A program made the translations under genes and the position numbers. The notes beneath the pieces were generated by a model. It ran no database searches and was not told where the DNA came from. It worked only from the letters and a program-made list of their open reading frames with translations. Below are positions 16,395 to 19,225 of a DNA stretch of 19,225 nt, in pieces. Source of the DNA: AC-50 sp035640455 (GTDB lineage Bacteria > Actinomycetota > Thermoleophilia > Gaiellales > Gaiellaceae); NCBI GenBank assembly GCA_035640455.1, contig DASQWB010000142.1, positions 1 through 19,225 on the forward strand. Direction: 5' to 3'. How positions within the stretch are numbered: the first letter of the stretch is position 1; each line of letters opens with the position of its first letter.

Positions 16395-17389
16395 TCGGGT
16401 CCGCGAACGGGAGGCCGATCTCGATCACCGGCCTCGGCTGCTACGTGCCCGACCGGGTCCTGTCGAACGACGAACTGGCGAAGATGGTCGACACCTCCGA
16501 CGAGTGGATCGTCGAGCGCACGGGCATCCGCGAGCGGCGGATCGCCGCGCCCGAGCAGGCGATGTCGGATCTCGCGCTGCCGGCGTGCGAGCGGGCGCTC
16601 CAGCGGGCGGGCCTGCGCGGCGCCGACCTCGACCTGATCATCATGGCCACGGTCACCCCAGACATGGCCTTCCCGGCGACGGCGGCGATCCTCGGCGACA
16701 TCCTCGGCGCGACCGACGCCGCGTGCTACGACCTCTCCGCTGGCTGCACCGGCTTCATGTACGCGCTCGCGCAGGGCTACGGGATGCTCGCCGGCGGCCT
16801 CGCCGAGCGCGCGCTCGTCGTCGGCGGCGACGTGCTCTCGAAGATCCTCGACTGGACCGATCGCTCGACGCTCGTCCTCTTCGGCGATGGAGCGGGCGCG
16901 GTCGTGCTCCAGAACGTCCCGCAGGGCGGCTTCCTGGGCTTCGAGCTCGGCGCCGAGGGCGCCGGTGGCGTCCACCTCTGGCTTCCGGGCAGCGGCTCGC
17001 GCGTCTTCGAGGATCCGGAAAGGTTCGTGAAGATGAACGGCCGGGAAGTGTTCAAGTTCGCAACCCGCGTCCTCGTCTCGTCGGCCGAGAAGGTGTTGCG
17101 GGAGTGCGGCAGGTCGGTAGAGGAGGTTGACGTCTACGTCCCACATCAGGCGAACGTCCGGATCATCGACCACGCCGCCCGCAAGCTCGGCATCCCGAAG
17201 GAGCGCGTGGTCGTGAACGTCGACCGCTACGGCAACACCTCTTCCGGGTCGATCCCGCTCGCGCTCGCCGACGCCGAGATCGACGGCATGCTTCGCGACG
17301 GGAGCCTCGTGCTCATGACCGGGATGGGAGCTGGGTTGACCTGGGGGTCGAGCTTGATGGAGTGGACGAACGGAAGGGTGGCGGCATGA
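16391..17389 (+). CDS. fabH: 3-oxoacyl-ACP synthase III (FabH)
   Basis: 332 aa from GTG 16391; starts fatty-acid synthesis by condensing an acyl-CoA primer with malonyl-ACP. Thiolase fold with the Cys-His-Asn triad: C119 in DLSAGCTGF, H252 in VPHQANVRI and N282 in RYGNTSSGS. The N-terminal ITGLGCYVPDRVLSN and DEWIVERTGIRERRIA segments are typical. GGTGGAC precedes the start at about seven bases. The stop overlaps the fabD ATG as ATGA. Primer preference (straight or branched) cannot be read from the sequence. Confidence 0.97.
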   Translation: MIGSANGRPISITGLGCYVPDRVLSNDELAKMVDTSDEWIVERTGIRERRIAAPEQAMSDLALPACERALQRAGLRGADLDLIIMATVTPDMAFPATAAILGDILGATDAACYDLSAGCTGFMYALAQGYGMLAGGLAERALVVGGDVLSKILDWTDRSTLVLFGDGAGAVVLQNVPQGGFLGFELGAEGAGGVHLWLPGSGSRVFEDPERFVKMNGREVFKFATRVLVSSAEKVLRECGRSVEEVDVYVPHQANVRIIDHAARKLGIPKERVVVNVDRYGNTSSGSIPLALADAEIDGMLRDGSLVLMTGMGAGLTWGSSLMEWTNGRVAA

Positions 17390-18321
17390 GGAGCACGCAC
17401 AAGGTCGCGTTCTGCTTCCCCGGCCAGGGCTCGGTCGAGCCGGGGATGGCGCGAGAGGTCGCCGAGGCGGTGCCGGAGGCGATGGAGGTGCTGCGGGCGG
17501 GCGGCGAGGCGTGCGGCCTCGATCTGAAGCGCCTCTGCTTCGATGCGCCCCTCGAGGAGCTCGTCCAGACCGAGGTACAGCAGCCGGCGATCGTGGCGAC
17601 GAGCCTGGCGCTGCTCGCGGCGCTGCGCGCGCGCGGCTTCGAGCCCGACTACGTCGTCGGGCATTCGGTCGGCGAGTACGCGGCGCTCGCGGCGGCCGGC
17701 GCGCTCGGTGCCGCCGAGACGATCGCGCTCGTCCGCGAGCGCGGGCTCGCCATGGCGGAGGCGGCCGAGCAGCACCCGGGGACGATGGCGGCCATCCTCG
17801 GCCTCGCCGACGAGATCGTCGAGCGGCTCTGCCGGCGGATCCTCGGCGTGTGGCCCGCGAACTACAACTGCCCCGGCCAGATCGTCGTCTCCGGCGCTCA
17901 CCCCGCCGTCGACGAGTGCTGCTCGGAGGCGGAGCGCGAAGGCGCGCGGCGTACCGTGAAGCTCAAGGTGTCCGGCGCCTTCCACAGCCCGCTCGTCGCA
18001 CGCGCCGCCGACCGGCTGCGCCCGGCGGTCGAGCGCGTGCGCTTCGCCGAGCCCGTGGCGCCGTTCATGTCGACGGTGACGGCGAAGATCGAGCCGGCCC
18101 AGCGGCTGGGGACGCTCCTCGTCGACCAGATGACGGCGCCGGTCAAGTTCACGCAGGCGGCGAGCGAGCTCGCACGCGACGGCGTCCGGACGTTCGTGGA
18201 GGTCGGGCCCGGCAACGTCCTCTCCGGCCTCGTCAAGCGGATCGACCGCAGCGTCAAGGCGATCTCGGTGAACAGCCTCACGGCGATCGAGAAGCTCGAG
18301 GAGACGCTCACCACTGCCTAA
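17386..18321 (+). CDS. fabD: Malonyl-CoA:ACP transacylase (FabD)
   Basis: 311 aa from ATG 17386, preceded by GGAAGG at about eight bases. It moves malonyl from CoA to ACP. GQGS is at 13-16, the nucleophile S94 in GHSVGEYAAL, and the partner H200 in GAFHSPL; the C-terminal VEVGPGNVLSGLVKR is present. The start overlaps the fabH stop. A GTG at 17362 in frame would lie inside fabH and is unlikely. The next gene follows only after a 143-base gap, the sole break in this operon. Confidence 0.97.
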   Translation: MRSTHKVAFCFPGQGSVEPGMAREVAEAVPEAMEVLRAGGEACGLDLKRLCFDAPLEELVQTEVQQPAIVATSLALLAALRARGFEPDYVVGHSVGEYAALAAAGALGAAETIALVRERGLAMAEAAEQHPGTMAAILGLADEIVERLCRRILGVWPANYNCPGQIVVSGAHPAVDECCSEAEREGARRTVKLKVSGAFHSPLVARAADRLRPAVERVRFAEPVAPFMSTVTAKIEPAQRLGTLLVDQMTAPVKFTQAASELARDGVRTFVEVGPGNVLSGLVKRIDRSVKAISVNSLTAIEKLEETLTTA

Positions 18322-18464
18322 GTGGCTCCCGCGGCCACATCTGCACGGCCCTCGCGGCCGCTGAGGGGCGCGATGCGTCGTCCTCGGTCGCGCCCGTGCC
18401 ACGAGCACGAGCGCTCCCTGCGTCCTAGCCTCGCTTGCTCCCCGACCACGAGGATCCGCGCGAT
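18322..18464. other. fabD-fabG intergenic region
   Basis: A 143-base gap inside an otherwise overlapping operon. It holds a CCCTC/GAGGG stem (18349-18367) whose loop contains the palindrome GCGGCCGC, a dispersed-repeat copy (18380-18443) with an internal CGTGC/GCACG stem (18395-18409), and the fabG ribosome site GAGGA (18450-18454). I see no convincing promoter or T-tract terminator. Confidence 0.5.
18380..18443 (+). repeat. dispersed intergenic repeat, copy 2
   Basis: GTCCTCGGTCGCGCCC (18380-18395), CCTAGCCTC (18424-18432) and TTGCTCCCC (18435-18443) match the gyrB-gyrA copy (7177-7217) in order and strand. Copy 2 has about 29 extra bases between the first two blocks, including a small hairpin. 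It is also preceded by a palindromic stem, as in copy 1. Confidence 0.5.
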
Positions 18465-19211
18465 ATGACCGCGGGAGCCACCGCCGCCGCGTTCTGCTCC
18501 CTCGACGGGAAGAGCGCGCTCGTCACCGGCGCCTCGCGCGGGATCGGCCGCGCGGTCGCGCTCGAGCTCGCCCGCGCCGGCGCCTCCGTCGTCGTCGGCT
18601 ACCGCACGGGGGCGGAGGAGGCGAAGGAGACGGCGCGCGAGGCCGGCGGTCGCGCGATCCAGGCGGACGTGGCCGATCCGGACGAGGCGCGGCGCCTCGT
18701 CGAAGAGGCCGGCGAGCTCGATCTGCTCGTGAACAACGCCGGCCTGACGCGCGACGGCCTGCTCGCGCGCATGCCCGACGACGACTGGCGCGCGGTCCTG
18801 GAGACGAACCTGAGCGGCGCCTTCTACACCTGCCGCGCCGCGGTGCGGTCGATGATGCGCCGTCGCGCGGGCGCGATCGTCAACGTCTCCAGCATCGTCG
18901 GTCTGCACGGCAACCCCGGCCAGACGAACTACTCGGCCTCGAAGGCGGGGATCATCGGCTTCACCAAAGCGCTCGCGCGCGAGCTCGCGCCGCGCGGCGT
19001 GCGTGCAAACGTCGTCGCGCCTGGGTACGTGGACACCCGACTGACACGTGAGATCTCCGACGACATGCGCGAGTTGATGCTCCGGAACACGCCGCTCCAG
19101 CGCTTCGGCGAGCCGGAGGACGTCGCGGGCGCTGTACGCTTCCTCTGCTCCGACGAGGCCTCCTTCATCACCGGGGAAGTGCTCCTCGTGGACGGCGGCC
19201 TCGGGATGTGA
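18465..19211 (+). CDS. fabG: 3-oxoacyl-ACP reductase FabG
   Basis: 248 aa from ATG 18465; NADPH-dependent reduction of 3-oxoacyl-ACP. Short-chain dehydrogenase motifs: TGASRGIG (21-28), NNAG (90-93), N115, S143, Y156 and K160 (YSASK), and the C-terminal GEVLLVDGGLGM. GAGGA (18450-18454) is ten bases upstream. A TTG 30 bases earlier lies within the repeat and is disfavoured. The N-terminus is about ten residues longer than in E. coli FabG. Placement next to fabD supports FabG over other SDRs. The stop overlaps the next start as TGATG. Confidence 0.95.
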   Translation: MTAGATAAAFCSLDGKSALVTGASRGIGRAVALELARAGASVVVGYRTGAEEAKETAREAGGRAIQADVADPDEARRLVEEAGELDLLVNNAGLTRDGLLARMPDDDWRAVLETNLSGAFYTCRAAVRSMMRRRAGAIVNVSSIVGLHGNPGQTNYSASKAGIIGFTKALARELAPRGVRANVVAPGYVDTRLTREISDDMRELMLRNTPLQRFGEPEDVAGAVRFLCSDEASFITGEVLLVDGGLGM

Positions 19212-19225
19212 TGACGCAGAACGGC
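19211..19225 (+). CDS. start of next gene in the FASII operon (5 codons, partial)
   Basis: ATG at 19211 overlaps the fabG stop (TGATG) and reads MTQNG to the window end. Tight overlap and operon position suggest a real gene, most likely fabF or acpP by the usual order. Five codons cannot identify it. Confidence 0.4.

Noticed and set aside
15329..17173. 614-codon minus-strand frame opposite the sigma gene, fabZ and fabH
   Set aside because: Antisense shadow with low-complexity Arg/Ala-rich sequence.

Overview
This window is a chromosomal replication-origin neighbourhood from a very GC-rich bacterium, followed by cell-envelope genes and the front of a type II fatty-acid synthesis (FASII) operon. 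The rpmH (minus) | dnaA-dnaN-recF-dciA-gyrB-gyrA order, the DnaA-box form TTGTCCACA and the heavy use of GTG/TTG starts point to Actinobacteriota. The short MerR-like gene after gyrA, the NfeD/stomatin/GalT block and a GyrB with a long C-terminal insert make me favour a deep class such as Thermoleophilia (Gaiellales/Solirubrobacterales) over Streptomyces or Mycobacterium. That placement is inference. No transposon, phage, CRISPR, tRNA or rRNA is visible.

Layout. 1-132 (-): nearly all of rpmH. 133-417: candidate oriC with three DnaA boxes, a long hairpin and outward promoters for rpmH and dnaA. 418-9794 (+): dnaA, dnaN, recF, dciA (DUF721), gyrB and gyrA, i.e. initiation, clamp, gap repair, helicase loading and supercoiling. 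9886-10185 (+): a 99-aa MerR-type DNA-binding protein. 10182-13090 (-): a tight nfeD, stomatin/SPFH, galT operon. 13178-14758 (+): a secreted PGRP/amidase-2 protein with Ig-like C-terminal domains. 14732-15322 (-): a minimal BirA-type biotin ligase. 15376-19225 (+): ECF sigma factor, fabZ, fabH, fabD, fabG and the first codons of another gene (fabF or acpP expected).

The genes form functional groups. The left half is the replication module. The right half couples a divergent biotin ligase, which would activate acetyl-CoA carboxylase (supplier of malonyl-CoA), to an ECF sigma gene that is translationally coupled to fabZ at the head of the FASII genes. Junctions are very tight: sigma/fabZ (TTGA), fabZ/fabH (GTGA), fabH/fabD (ATGA), stomatin/galT (CTGA) and recF/dciA (TGATG).

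Most worth following up: the ECF sigma gene with no adjacent anti-sigma heading a FASII operon; two genes (recF and galT) whose only sensible start codon is CTG, recF directly behind two strong hairpins; and a dispersed intergenic repeat shared by the gyrB-gyrA and fabD-fabG gaps.
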